This document shows positions 1-7,199 of a stretch of 14,355 nucleotides of DNA, piece after piece (position 1 is the stretch's first letter; every line of letters starts with the position of its first letter). The notes beneath the pieces were generated by a model, which saw only the letters and a program-made list of their open reading frames with translations, had not been told where the DNA came from and did no database searches. A program made the position numbers and the translations under genes. Origin of the DNA: Pyrobaculum sp. (GTDB lineage: Archaea > Thermoproteota > Thermoprotei > Thermoproteales > Thermoproteaceae); NCBI GenBank assembly GCA_009903905.1, contig WYEI01000030.1, positions 1 through 14,355 of the forward strand. Reading direction: 5' to 3'.

Positions 1-149
1 GCTAATCGGTATTTTTTAAACAAGAAGTTAAATTAGCAAACACCGCTGTCTGCCAAATCGAGGCTCTACACCTCTCTCCGCGGAGACAGTTGCTTAGAGC
101 AGTAACCCCCCAGCCAAACCACCGACGACTCACGGCCACTGTAGGACAT

Positions 150-177
150 GCCCACCGGAGACTCGGGACTATGATCA
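150..177 (-). pseudogene. Remnant of a beta-CASP/MBL gene (internal fragment)
   Basis: These 28 bases match 26 of 28 bases of the intact beta-CASP gene at 10911-10938, the part encoding its IIVPSLR segment (residues 219-225). Weaker similarity appears to continue leftward to about base 95, including a shared GTGAG...GGTGGT stretch on the minus strand. The fragment abuts the end of PaREP2b, whose TGA stop (175-177) lies inside it. It is read as a scrap of a second beta-CASP copy left at the edge of the repeat unit. The left extension is uncertain, and the rest of 1-149 shows no recognisable gene. Confidence 0.6.
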
Positions 178-3100
178 GGTTCTCCGTCCCGTCTCCTCGA
201 GCCACCTCGTGATGGTCTCTGCGAGTTCTGTATAGCGCATGAAGCCCTTCAGATGTTCCCTGCCGCACACGATATATATCTTACCGTCGCTCCTCCGGCG
301 TATCCTCGGCCTCTTCCCCGTCAGGGCCTCCACAAGCGCCGAGAACCTCTTGACGTCTGCCTCCCTGCCTCCCGGCGCGTCGGCCCTGGCGGCGGCCTGA
401 CCTATGGCCCTGTTTTTGCCGTATCTGCCGAAGGTGATTGTGTACTCGCGCCTTACGCCGTTGACCTCGGCCGTGATCCTGATCCTCAGCAACTTTTTGC
501 CGCCCCCGACCTCCTCAAGCTCGGCCCCTCCGCCCATGACCTTCACGACATATGTCTTGCCGTTCACCTCAACATTCTTCTCAAAGCCCTCCAGCCTCAA
601 AGAGCCCCTCGCCCTGCCCTCATCCACCACCTCCTTAATCTTTTCATAGACGTCGTTGCCCTCCTTCTGAGCTCTCTCCAATATATAGCTTATGAACTCA
701 TCTGCGAGCTCCCGTTGCCTCCCAGAGCCGTAGACGGAGAGCCAGGCGGCGTACGCCAAACCCTTTCTAAGGATATACACGTAGCCATTCTTGCCGCCCT
801 TCGGCATCTTCACCGAGAAGTGGACGTCCTCCACCAGGCCCATTTCCCTAAACCGCCGCGCCCCCTGCTCTATGCTCTCAAGATTGGTGGACGTGTATTT
901 GACTTCCAGAGTGCCGCTACGCGTTAGCCGTATGCCGTACTTCGGCCATCCCTCCTTCAGCGTGAGGCCCTCCTTCAGCTTCTTAAGCCAGCCCTCAGCC
1001 CTGCCGGCGTCTACCCAGCCCCTCGCAATTGCCTCCCTAACGATCTCGACAAGAGCTCCTCTGAGCTTCTCATGTCCAGCCGCCAGCTTGTCGGTAGTGG
1101 CTACGATGCGCCATATGTCTTTGCTACCCTCATTTTCCACCTCCGCGCCGACGCCCGCAAGCCTCAAGAGGCGCGCCGCAAGCTCCACGCGGCCCCGGTC
1201 CGACGATCCGAATTTGAGCTCGAACTTGTCATTGCGCAGATAGACGTTGTACTTCACGGCGGCGCCACCCTCCGAAATGGTCAAATCGGCGGCGACGAAG
1301 CCGCTTGGAGTTCTCCTCAGCCCCTCCCAGCTGACGCTGAGCCTCTCGGCCCCAAGCTTCACGGCTTCAGCCAGCTTGTGGCTCTTAAGCCTATCGTCCC
1401 CTCCCTCAAGCAGTGGAGACCCGTAGCGGAAGTAAAGACTGGCCAGCCTGGCGGCATCGCCGCCAGACACGACCACGTGAAATACACTCCCTACTCTCCT
1501 CACCTCCGCCTTAATGCCGTACGCCGCGAGGGCGGCTACCCAGAGCAAGGCGATTTCGCGCTCGCCGCTGGTCAAGCCGACCACCCTCCTCTTCGAAGAC
1601 ATATATCCGTCTCCGCCTATGGCCCCGGAGATAACAGCGGCGAAGTATCTCAGCGTCGTCTCGTTTACGCCAAGCTTCTCCGCCTGGATAAGCAGAAGGG
1701 CCGGCGCGCCGACCTCCCTTGCCACCTTGTCGTTGTTTAGCCTGTCCCTCAGCGCCTCTAGCACGCTCCAGATCTCCTCGCCCAGCCGACTCACGGCGGC
1801 GTCCACCACGACGTCCCAGCGGCCAGCAACCCACTGCTTCAGCCCGTCCCAGCTCTTCACGTGCATAAGGTCCTCCAGCCCTGCCTTGACGCCCAATATC
1901 TTAAGCCACCCGCTCTCCGCGCTTCTTCTGATCGCGTCGTCGAGGTTCTTAAGGGGGGCCCCAACCACAACCTGCAACTTCGGCCCCTCAAGAGTCAAGG
2001 ACATGCGAAACTCTACTACTCTAGACCAGTCGAACAAGGCGTGAGTCTCAGCAAACTGCCACAGGTAGGAGGTGGTCATCCGCAACACCCTCTCGCCCTC
2101 CTTTTTTCTGGTTATCGCCACGTCTGAGTCAACCCAGCCCAGCATGTAGAGGAGGCTGTCCTCCACGGGCAGACGCCCCTTAACCTCCTCCGCTGCCTTC
2201 TCCACCACCTCAAGCCACTGCTCGAAGAACCCCCGCCACCTCTCCACGTTGAACTCCAAGATGTAGACTATACTCTTCTTCACCTTTGAAATCCTCATCT
2301 CTATGCCCAGATCCACGAGTCTGCCGCTTTCCTTCATGTTGTAGAGCTTAAACACGTAAGACGACTCGTTTTCCCCCTCAGGCATCAGCGCCGGCTTGCC
2401 GCCTTTTGTGAGTTCCTCGATGAAGTGGCTATAGTGGTCGGCGCCGGGCTTTAGGAAGAGGCGGCGGAAGGCCTCCGCCACCATCTCCTCCACCGTTACG
2501 GGTCTTTCCACCCCCGTCTTCTCGGCTTCGCGGTGCGCCGTACTTGGCGCATAGTAGAGGAGCCAAACAGAGCCGTCCACCTCAAGCCAATGCCAAGCCG
2601 CCACGCCGAAGGCACCCCTCCTCCCCAGCGCGTATTCCCTATACGCTATTAAAGCCGCCAAAGCCTTAACTCCGAAATTCACGCCGCTGAACTCAGAGAG
2701 CTCCTTGTTCTCCGCCTCCGCCAGCTCCCTCGCCTTGCCCTCCTCGACGTTTAGGAGGTCTCTAAGGTCGTACTTGACCGCGTATTCGTTCAGCCTCTTC
2801 CTGAGAGTACTCAAGGCCTTTTCAAAGGCCGCTTCCTCTTTCTCGGCCAGCTGTGTTAGCAGGCGGAGGTCGGGCATGTACATAACTCTCTTAAACGGCC
2901 CTTCGCCAACCTCTCTCTTCTCCACCGCCTTCTTAACCGCGTACTCTCTCAACGCAGATTTGTAGACGCCGAAGGCCTCCTCCAGCGCGAGAGTTACGTA
3001 GATTAGGGCCTTCTTCTTCTTTTCATCAAGTTCTCTATACGCCTTGCCCTTCATAAGCCTCCTCTCCTCAGAAGGCTTCGGCATAATCAGCACCCTCAGC

Positions 3101-3654
3101 GACTCCCAAGGCTCCGCCAGCTTTATCCCCCCGGCGTTGGCCGCCTTGGCGATTTCCCTAAACTTCTCGTAGGGGTCGGAGGCGCTCCTCAAAATGTTGA
3201 ACACCTCCTCCCTTGAGTACTTCTCGACGCCAGCGGCTACAAACGGCGTTAGAGCCGCCGCATACGCCAACTTCTCCAGCTCCACCAGGCCCCACAGATT
3301 CAACGCGGCGGACAGCGCAACAGCCCCAGCCGAGACGGCCGCCATCAAGAAGAGGTAGGCCTTGTTTTCATCCACCAAAGCCAACACCCTCGCCACCGCT
3401 TCGACAAAGAGCTCCGCCAGCCTCTGCAGAGACACCTTAACCCGCTCAAACACCTCCTTAACTGCCTCGTACAGCGTCTTAGCCGCCTTCTGCACGTACT
3501 CAACAGCCTCCCTAAACCGATCCACCTCCGCCAACGCCACAGCCGAGGCGACGGAGGAAACCACGGCCTCTGAATACAGCCCATGATACACCGAATACAG
3601 AGCCGCCGAGAGACTTGCTGAGGCGGCTTCTCTACGTCTACGCCACATCCACAT
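175..3654 (-). CDS. PaREP2b family protein, full length
   Basis: A giant uninterrupted ORF of about 1159 residues, recognised as PaREP2b, a Thermoproteales repeat-family protein of unknown function. The N-terminal ~130 residues are alanine-rich helices (SAALYSVYHGLYSEAVVSS, then VQKAAKTLYEAVKEVFERVK), followed by a hydrophobic segment near residues 100-145 (LFLMAAVSAGAVALSAALN) that may sit in a membrane. Near residue 677-684, AVISGAIGGDGY resembles a LAGLIDADG motif and keeps the acidic residue of GDG. The C-terminal 480 residues look like several beta-beta-alpha-beta-beta-alpha units (inference). The ATG at 3654 is chosen, because an upstream TTG at 3672 falls inside the conserved promoter; 3648 is an alternative. 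PaREP2a lies divergently upstream. Most family members are thought to be decayed, so an intact copy is notable. The function is unknown. Confidence 0.85.
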   Translation of the reverse strand: MWMWRRRREAASASLSAALYSVYHGLYSEAVVSSVASAVALAEVDRFREAVEYVQKAAKTLYEAVKEVFERVKVSLQRLAELFVEAVARVLALVDENKAYLFLMAAVSAGAVALSAALNLWGLVELEKLAYAAALTPFVAAGVEKYSREEVFNILRSASDPYEKFREIAKAANAGGIKLAEPWESLRVLIMPKPSEERRLMKGKAYRELDEKKKKALIYVTLALEEAFGVYKSALREYAVKKAVEKREVGEGPFKRVMYMPDLRLLTQLAEKEEAAFEKALSTLRKRLNEYAVKYDLRDLLNVEEGKARELAEAENKELSEFSGVNFGVKALAALIAYREYALGRRGAFGVAAWHWLEVDGSVWLLYYAPSTAHREAEKTGVERPVTVEEMVAEAFRRLFLKPGADHYSHFIEELTKGGKPALMPEGENESSYVFKLYNMKESGRLVDLGIEMRISKVKKSIVYILEFNVERWRGFFEQWLEVVEKAAEEVKGRLPVEDSLLYMLGWVDSDVAITRKKEGERVLRMTTSYLWQFAETHALFDWSRVVEFRMSLTLEGPKLQVVVGAPLKNLDDAIRRSAESGWLKILGVKAGLEDLMHVKSWDGLKQWVAGRWDVVVDAAVSRLGEEIWSVLEALRDRLNNDKVAREVGAPALLLIQAEKLGVNETTLRYFAAVISGAIGGDGYMSSKRRVVGLTSGEREIALLWVAALAAYGIKAEVRRVGSVFHVVVSGGDAARLASLYFRYGSPLLEGGDDRLKSHKLAEAVKLGAERLSVSWEGLRRTPSGFVAADLTISEGGAAVKYNVYLRNDKFELKFGSSDRGRVELAARLLRLAGVGAEVENEGSKDIWRIVATTDKLAAGHEKLRGALVEIVREAIARGWVDAGRAEGWLKKLKEGLTLKEGWPKYGIRLTRSGTLEVKYTSTNLESIEQGARRFREMGLVEDVHFSVKMPKGGKNGYVYILRKGLAYAAWLSVYGSGRQRELADEFISYILERAQKEGNDVYEKIKEVVDEGRARGSLRLEGFEKNVEVNGKTYVVKVMGGGAELEEVGGGKKLLRIRITAEVNGVRREYTITFGRYGKNRAIGQAAARADAPGGREADVKRFSALVEALTGKRPRIRRRSDGKIYIVCGREHLKGFMRYTELAETITRWLEETGRRT

Positions 3655-3677
3655 GCGCCAGTTTAAAAACAACTATA
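3652..3677. promoter_or_regulatory. Conserved divergent PaREP2 promoter, copy 1
   Basis: A 26-base block that recurs at 13500-13525 with one mismatch, although the downstream genes have diverged and decayed. It runs from the PaREP2b ATG through GTTTAAAAACAACTATA. Read on the minus strand, TATAG (around 3675) is about 23-25 bases before the ATG at 3654, and TTTTTAAAC is a second AT-rich candidate closer in. Read on the plus strand, TTTAAAAAC could serve PaREP2a. It is interpreted as a shared or overlapping bidirectional promoter. Confidence 0.55.
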
Positions 3678-3702
3678 GCTTGAGGAAATCCTTACTGTAG
3701 AC

Positions 3703-4052
3703 ATTCGGTGGAGAGTGGATGAAGAAGTGGGCGATCCTTAGGGATAGGTTGGTGGAGATTGCCAAGGTTATGCGGAGGTTTCCGCGGATGGTAGAGGTGG
3801 TGAGGCAGAGGCCGGTGAGCATCCTCCACCCCTACATGGTAGAGGTGTACGTGGCAAAGGACGGGTCTGAGGCGGGTCCCCCCAACCTCACCGAAGGCTT
3901 TTTGCGCCCAGAACGGCGCTGTGAAGAAGGTCAGGCTAGAGCTGACATTCAGCAGATATGAAGTATACGAGGAAAAAATTAGAGAAGTATACAGACCAAA
4001 GGGCCTGCTGGCATACACCACGGCGGCGAGGGAGTACGTGAGGATACTCTAA
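3703..4052 (+). pseudogene. PaREP2a pseudogene, 5'-truncated and frameshifted
   Basis: The first part (ATG at 3719: MKKWAILRDRLVEIAKVMRRF..., HPYMVEVYVAKDGSE) matches PaREP2a of unit 2. After DGSE the match moves to another frame (AFCAQNGAVKKVRLELTFSRYEVYEEK..., ending REYVRIL, stop 4050-4052). The segment around 3871-3893 is 22 bases where the other copy has 24, so the frame is lost near a run of six C. The first ~25 codons present in unit 2 are absent: sequence resembling codon F of AFGVEW begins just after the promoter. The open frame alone would give an 80-residue product with an aberrant tail. The function of the family is unknown. Confidence 0.75.
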
Positions 4053-4081
4053 ATGCTTTATTTAGTAGTCGTAAACCTCAT

Positions 4082-4139
4082 GGCGTCAGTTACCCTAGGA
4101 GCGAGCACCTCACCTCATGGGCATGACTGTCATCACGCC
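4082..4139 (-). ncRNA. Candidate C/D box methylation-guide sRNA
   Basis: Read on the minus strand: stem GGC, C box GTGATGA (4136-4130, a perfect match to RUGAUGA), 40 bases, then D box CTGA (4089-4086) and CGCC. GGC plus the first C-box G pairs perfectly with CGCC, giving the external 4-bp stem of a C/D kink-turn. The total of 58 nt is typical for archaeal sRNAs. Internal D'/C' boxes are only approximate (ATGA, then GTGAGGT). The D guide would end CTCCTAGGGTAA and the D' guide would be near CAGTCATGCCC; I could not assign rRNA or tRNA targets. An AT-rich TATA-like stretch lies about 20-25 bases upstream. The RNA sits in the gap after the ppcA stop codon, same strand, opposite to PaREP2a. Confidence 0.6.
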
Positions 4140-4151
4140 TATCTAGAAGTC

Positions 4152-4167
4152 TGTTATTATATTTTAC
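4152..4167 (-). promoter_or_regulatory. TATA-like promoter for the C/D sRNA candidate
   Basis: On the minus strand this reads GTAAAATATAATAACA. The TATA-like core is centred near 4160, about 21-25 bases before the predicted sRNA 5' end, close to the usual archaeal spacing. It lies between the ppcA stop and the sRNA, so the sRNA could be transcribed on its own or processed from ppcA read-through. Confidence 0.45.
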
Positions 4168-4176
4168 ATTTTCTTC

Positions 4177-5556
4177 TTAGCCTAAAAAACCTCTCATCCT
4201 GCCGAGGGCCAGCGCGTGTGCTTGTGCATCGGCGTTGCGGAGGAGGGCCACGTAGGTCTCGTCAGGCTCAGGTTTTATGTCCATGACGTCTAGCGCCGCG
4301 TCCACCTCTTTCGTCAGGTTGCCGCCGAGGAGCCTCTCAGCCCTCTCTCTGCAGTAGAATGAGCTGTCGTATTTCCACTCGTCTACAAGCGCCGGCAAGG
4401 CTTTCAACACGGCATCGAGCAGATCGGTTTTGTAAGCCCACATTATGAAGCGGGCATCTAGAAGCGTCGGGGGCAGGCCCGCGATGTACCACGCGGCTGT
4501 ATACACTATGGCCCTCGGCACTTGTACTCCGCCTTCCACGACCCTTCCATACTGCCTCCAGCTCACTCTCTCTCTGGTGGATGGGATGGCCGCCGAGATT
4601 TCCGCAATCTTCTGCAAATAGCCGGCAACAGCGTCTCTATACATGCGAGATGCGGCCTTCACCCACTCCTCGCCAATCTCCACGCGGCGTGGAGGAAGCT
4701 GAGCAGATAGGATCTCCCTCACTCTTAAAAACTCTGCATAGGAGACGTCGTATCTAACGGCGGACTGTATTGTGGCGGTGCGGTACCCGGAGTACTGAAG
4801 AGCCTCGGCCTGGACTAGATGCGGGTTGTTCAGCCCTCCTCTAAACGGCGGAGAGCCCATCCCAACGACGGGCCACACCTTGTATTCGCCCTCCTCGTTT
4901 ACCGCATCTATCTGTTGAAGCGCATACGCGAGGGCTAAGGCCGAGGCCACGTGTCCATGTCTCACCGCAGAGTCTGAGATGCCGAGGAAGATACGCATAT
5001 TCTCTAAGACGCGGCCGCTGGTTGCGGCTACGCGGAAGAGAATCTTTACGAAGTGAGCTATACGTAGCTGTCTCTCTGCGTCTTCCACTAGGGGGATGAG
5101 CTGGATTGTCGGCCTGCTCTGCACCGCGCCGAGCTCCGCGAGATCTCTTGTCTTTAGATCAAGCGCCCTGTACACAAGCGCCAACGTCTCAAAATCCTCA
5201 ACCATCGGCAGAATTATCCACCTAACGGCGTCTACGTCTGCGACTTTCCGCGAGTAGCTGTTGGCAAGCACAGAGGCCTCCAGCGCCAACATGCTACGTT
5301 CAAAATCCTCTAAACGAGGATTTGGTATCCTCGGCGTGATGAAGTACCTCTCCCCCAGCGGAATGCCTAGGCTTATCGCCTTAGCCGCTATGTCTCTTGG
5401 CTGCGAATAGGGAGTCGCCTTTCCTTCATAATCCACCATTACTTCATCACATCCATACGCCAAGTAAGCCACGGCGGCCTCCTCTACCTCCTCTGCCGTG
5501 CTTACCTTGATAGTGGAGTCAGGATGCTGTGTGCACATAAGCCGCGGTATATACAT
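4177..5556 (-). CDS. ppcA: Phosphoenolpyruvate carboxylase, archaeal type
   Basis: Catalyses phosphoenolpyruvate + bicarbonate to oxaloacetate + phosphate in the cytosol. In Thermoproteales this feeds anaplerosis and the dicarboxylate/4-hydroxybutyrate CO2-fixation cycle. The 459-residue product starts MYIPRLMCTQHPDST and has the archaeal-PEPC hallmarks DEVMVDYEGKATPY, VWPVVGMGSPPFRGGLNNPH and SWRQYGRVVEGGVQVPRA, ending MRGFLG. It is much shorter than bacterial PEPC, as expected for the PpcA family. The frame remains open upstream to 5727, but the extra 57 residues look non-native. The ATG at 5556 is supported by family similarity and by a TATA box 24-25 bases upstream, implying a leaderless mRNA. 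It is transcribed divergently from the surface-protein operon. Confidence 0.93.
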   Translation of the reverse strand: MYIPRLMCTQHPDSTIKVSTAEEVEEAAVAYLAYGCDEVMVDYEGKATPYSQPRDIAAKAISLGIPLGERYFITPRIPNPRLEDFERSMLALEASVLANSYSRKVADVDAVRWIILPMVEDFETLALVYRALDLKTRDLAELGAVQSRPTIQLIPLVEDAERQLRIAHFVKILFRVAATSGRVLENMRIFLGISDSAVRHGHVASALALAYALQQIDAVNEEGEYKVWPVVGMGSPPFRGGLNNPHLVQAEALQYSGYRTATIQSAVRYDVSYAEFLRVREILSAQLPPRRVEIGEEWVKAASRMYRDAVAGYLQKIAEISAAIPSTRERVSWRQYGRVVEGGVQVPRAIVYTAAWYIAGLPPTLLDARFIMWAYKTDLLDAVLKALPALVDEWKYDSSFYCRERAERLLGGNLTKEVDAALDVMDIKPEPDETYVALLRNADAQAHALALGRMRGFLG

Positions 5557-5576
5557 TACGTTAAATGAGCCAGAGC

Positions 5577-5584
5577 TATATATA
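5577..5584 (-). promoter_or_regulatory. ppcA TATA box
   Basis: A perfect alternating TATATATA core whose centre is about 24-25 bases before the ppcA ATG at 5556. That is standard archaeal TATA-to-start spacing for a leaderless transcript. A beta-CASP gene remnant begins about 20 bases further upstream. Confidence 0.7.
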
Positions 5585-5603
5585 GGTTGATTCAAGCTAT
5601 TTA

Positions 5604-5738
5604 TCAAAAGAATTTCACAAGTCCCACCACCCCAGGTATGGTGTATGCCCTGACAACCCCCATCTCCTCGAGCCAGATGTGGCAAAACTCCCACCACGGC
5701 TCCACCCGCCCTAGCGGCAACCCCCACGGTCTCTCTGT
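5604..5738 (-). pseudogene. Remnant of the C-terminus of a beta-CASP/MBL gene
   Basis: Bases 5600-5652 match 10642-10694, the end of the intact beta-CASP gene, with 6 differences in 53. In frame the fragment reads VRAYTIPGVVGLVKFF-stop, against YRAYTIPGAAGLIKFF-stop in the intact gene. The frame stays open upstream for 44 codons in all, but before WLEEMG the similarity is weak or absent. No start codon or catalytic motif is present. It lies in the ppcA/surface-operon intergenic region, upstream of the ppcA TATA box. It is best explained as a gene scrap from a duplication or recombination event. Confidence 0.7.
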
Positions 5739-5775
5739 TTAGGCCATGCTATACTCCAGAGTAATTAATGAGTAA

Positions 5776-5783
5776 CATTTAAG
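5776..5783 (+). promoter_or_regulatory. TATA-like box for the surface-protein operon
   Basis: CATTTAAG is centred about 27 bases before the GTG at 5807, consistent with a leaderless archaeal mRNA. A second AT-rich stretch (TTTATTAATAAA, about 5792-5803) is too close to the start to be the TATA element of a leaderless transcript. Confidence 0.5.
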
Positions 5784-5806
5784 AATCTTACTTTTATTAA
5801 TAAATC

Positions 5807-7198
5807 GTGAGAACAAACACTGGATTGATCGTCGGGCTGGTTATAAGTATTCTACTGGCGGCAGTCTTCGCCGTGCTGTGGTTCGGCGCCCAAGAGGACA
5901 ACAAGCTACTAACGAGACAGGTGATCTACCTCACTCAGCAACTGCAGGGCAACTTATCACTACTTCAGAAAACATCGCAACAACTAGCCGAGACCCAGAA
6001 ACAATTACAGGACACCAAGAAACAGCTACAAGATACCCAGAATCAACTAAGAGAAACTCAGGCTCGGCTTGCTGAGACCCAGAGACAGCTACAAGAGACC
6101 CAGAACCAGCTGGAGCAGACTCAAAAACAGCTAAGAGACGCTCAGGCGCAGTTAAGCCAAGCAAGGTCCCAGCTTGCGCTACTTGAGGCCCAGAAGAACC
6201 AGCTGGTTAACCAGCTGACGCAACTTAACGCCACTTACCAACAGCTGAGGAACAAGGTATATGCTGGTCATGACATGGTACAGCAAGCAAAAGCTCTCTT
6301 AAACAAAATCACACTAAACGCGCCACAAGTCAACGACGTATGGACATTCACACGGACATACACCTACACATATAACCCCTTACCTTCCGGTTACTTCTAC
6401 TCTCTTGACCTTTCTCTGTATAGTTACCAAACCATAGAGGTTTCGACCTCTGAGTCTCTTTACATCGCCTTCTTCACGCCTAACCAATACGAGGCGTGGC
6501 GCAATGGGTACGGCGGGACTCCGCTGGCGTCTGGCCGCGGATACGTTAAATTTACACCGCCAAACAACGGAACGTATGTATTAGTTATCGCTAACGATCT
6601 TGGGCGTGACGTTGATGAGTTTCAAATCACATATCGATACTTCGAGACCTGGCACTATTACGATGGCTTTCCTCTGAATCCGGTAACGCCCTACGTCGTG
6701 GGGACTCCTGGCACGCCTTCTCGCGACTTCTTCCGTCTTTTTGCCATATACAACTATTGGCTTGAAAACCGGCGGCAACTTGCCGATGCGGTTATGCGCC
6801 AGCTCCGCGTAACGGCCTTCTCCCCACAACAGCAGTTGCAGTTAGACACACAGACGCTCTACGCCCTCTCGCTAGCCGCCCTACTTAAAAACGCAGGCTT
6901 CGACGTCTCCTTCGCCGCAATAGGTACAAGTTGGAGCGATCCATTCGATGCCGACTCGATTATGCCCGTGGTGCAGTTCAACTCCCTCAGAGATCCCAAC
7001 GCCACCTTCTACGACATGTTCGATAAGATCAAAAAAGGCTGGGTGAATGTCATGTCGTTATCAAGGTCTTCCTATGTTGGCTACTATTTCTACGTCGTTA
7101 TCGACACCTATAATGTGGTTGAGGCGGTCGACCGCCAGCTAAGCACAACGACGCCGTTTAACGTGATCTACGTAGACGGCGTAACCAAGCTTCCATAA
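5807..7198 (+). CDS. Membrane-anchored heptad coiled-coil surface protein
   Basis: The product has 463 residues. A single hydrophobic helix at residues ~7-26 (GLIVGLVISILLAAVFAVLW) serves as signal anchor. An uninterrupted glutamine-rich coiled coil follows at ~35-150, including ten consecutive heptads at 59-128 of the form QLxETQx. Residues ~173-280 look like an all-beta ectodomain resembling pre-peptidase C-terminal sandwiches (SLDLSLYSYQTIEVST, then VKFTPPNNGTYVLVIAND). The last ~180 residues (LFAIYNYWLENRRQL, LYALSLAALLKNAGFDVSF) are of unknown type. It is probably outside the cell, held away from the membrane on the coiled-coil stalk. The GTG start is set by the upstream TATA-like box and the immediate membrane helix. 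The next gene begins 2 bases after the stop, so the two are very likely co-transcribed. Exact function unknown. Confidence 0.8.
   Translation: MRTNTGLIVGLVISILLAAVFAVLWFGAQEDNKLLTRQVIYLTQQLQGNLSLLQKTSQQLAETQKQLQDTKKQLQDTQNQLRETQARLAETQRQLQETQNQLEQTQKQLRDAQAQLSQARSQLALLEAQKNQLVNQLTQLNATYQQLRNKVYAGHDMVQQAKALLNKITLNAPQVNDVWTFTRTYTYTYNPLPSGYFYSLDLSLYSYQTIEVSTSESLYIAFFTPNQYEAWRNGYGGTPLASGRGYVKFTPPNNGTYVLVIANDLGRDVDEFQITYRYFETWHYYDGFPLNPVTPYVVGTPGTPSRDFFRLFAIYNYWLENRRQLADAVMRQLRVTAFSPQQQLQLDTQTLYALSLAALLKNAGFDVSFAAIGTSWSDPFDADSIMPVVQFNSLRDPNATFYDMFDKIKKGWVNVMSLSRSSYVGYYFYVVIDTYNVVEAVDRQLSTTTPFNVIYVDGVTKLP
5981..6190 (+). repeat. Ten in-frame 21-bp units encoding QLxETQx heptads
   Basis: Ten successive seven-codon units without a gap: QLAETQK, QLQDTKK, QLQDTQN, QLRETQA, RLAETQR, QLQETQN, QLEQTQK, QLRDAQA, QLSQARS, QLALLEA. 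The DNA keeps a 21-bp period around CAGCTAnnnGANACCCAG, with drift at third positions. This is a coding minisatellite that could change stalk length by unit gain or loss. Leucine at a fixed heptad position with Gln/Glu/Lys elsewhere suits a parallel coiled coil. Confidence 0.85.
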
Positions 7199-7199
7199 C

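Larger units (their letters stand above)
184..4052. mobile_element. PaREP2 repeat unit 1 (PaREP2b + PaREP2a pseudogene)
   Basis: A divergent PaREP2b/PaREP2a pair that recurs at 11790-13990. The two copies correspond from the PaREP2b C-terminal WLEET-x-RR codons (around 184) to the PaREP2a stop after the GATACTCTA motif (around 4052). Beyond both ends the flanks of the two copies differ, which marks the approximate boundaries. I saw no terminal inverted repeats and no transposase. Whether the unit is a true mobile element or a dispersed gene pair is inference. Confidence 0.55.

Noticed and set aside
253..1740. Long plus-strand frames (for example 253-927 and 1072-1740) opposite PaREP2b
   Set aside because: They lie antisense within a GC-rich coding region, have compositions typical of shadow frames and resemble no family; the minus-strand PaREP2b frame explains the sequence.
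3655..3672. Start of PaREP2b at the TTG at 3672 (MFLNWR)
   Set aside because: These codons fall inside the conserved AT-rich promoter block; the downstream ATGs at 3654 or 3648 fit archaeal promoter spacing better.
4123..4133. Palindromic ATGACTGTCAT as an operator or terminator hairpin
   Set aside because: The one-base centre does not make a good RNA hairpin, and the bases are accounted for by the C box and first guide of the sRNA candidate.
5557..5727. N-terminal extension of ppcA to an ATG at 5727
   Set aside because: The 57 extra residues run through the TATA box and a beta-CASP remnant, whereas the product starting MYIPRLMCTQHPDST fits the family and the promoter spacing.
5981..6190. 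Regular 21-bp repeats as a possible CRISPR array
   Set aside because: Units are contiguous with no spacers and stay in frame as coiled-coil heptads.
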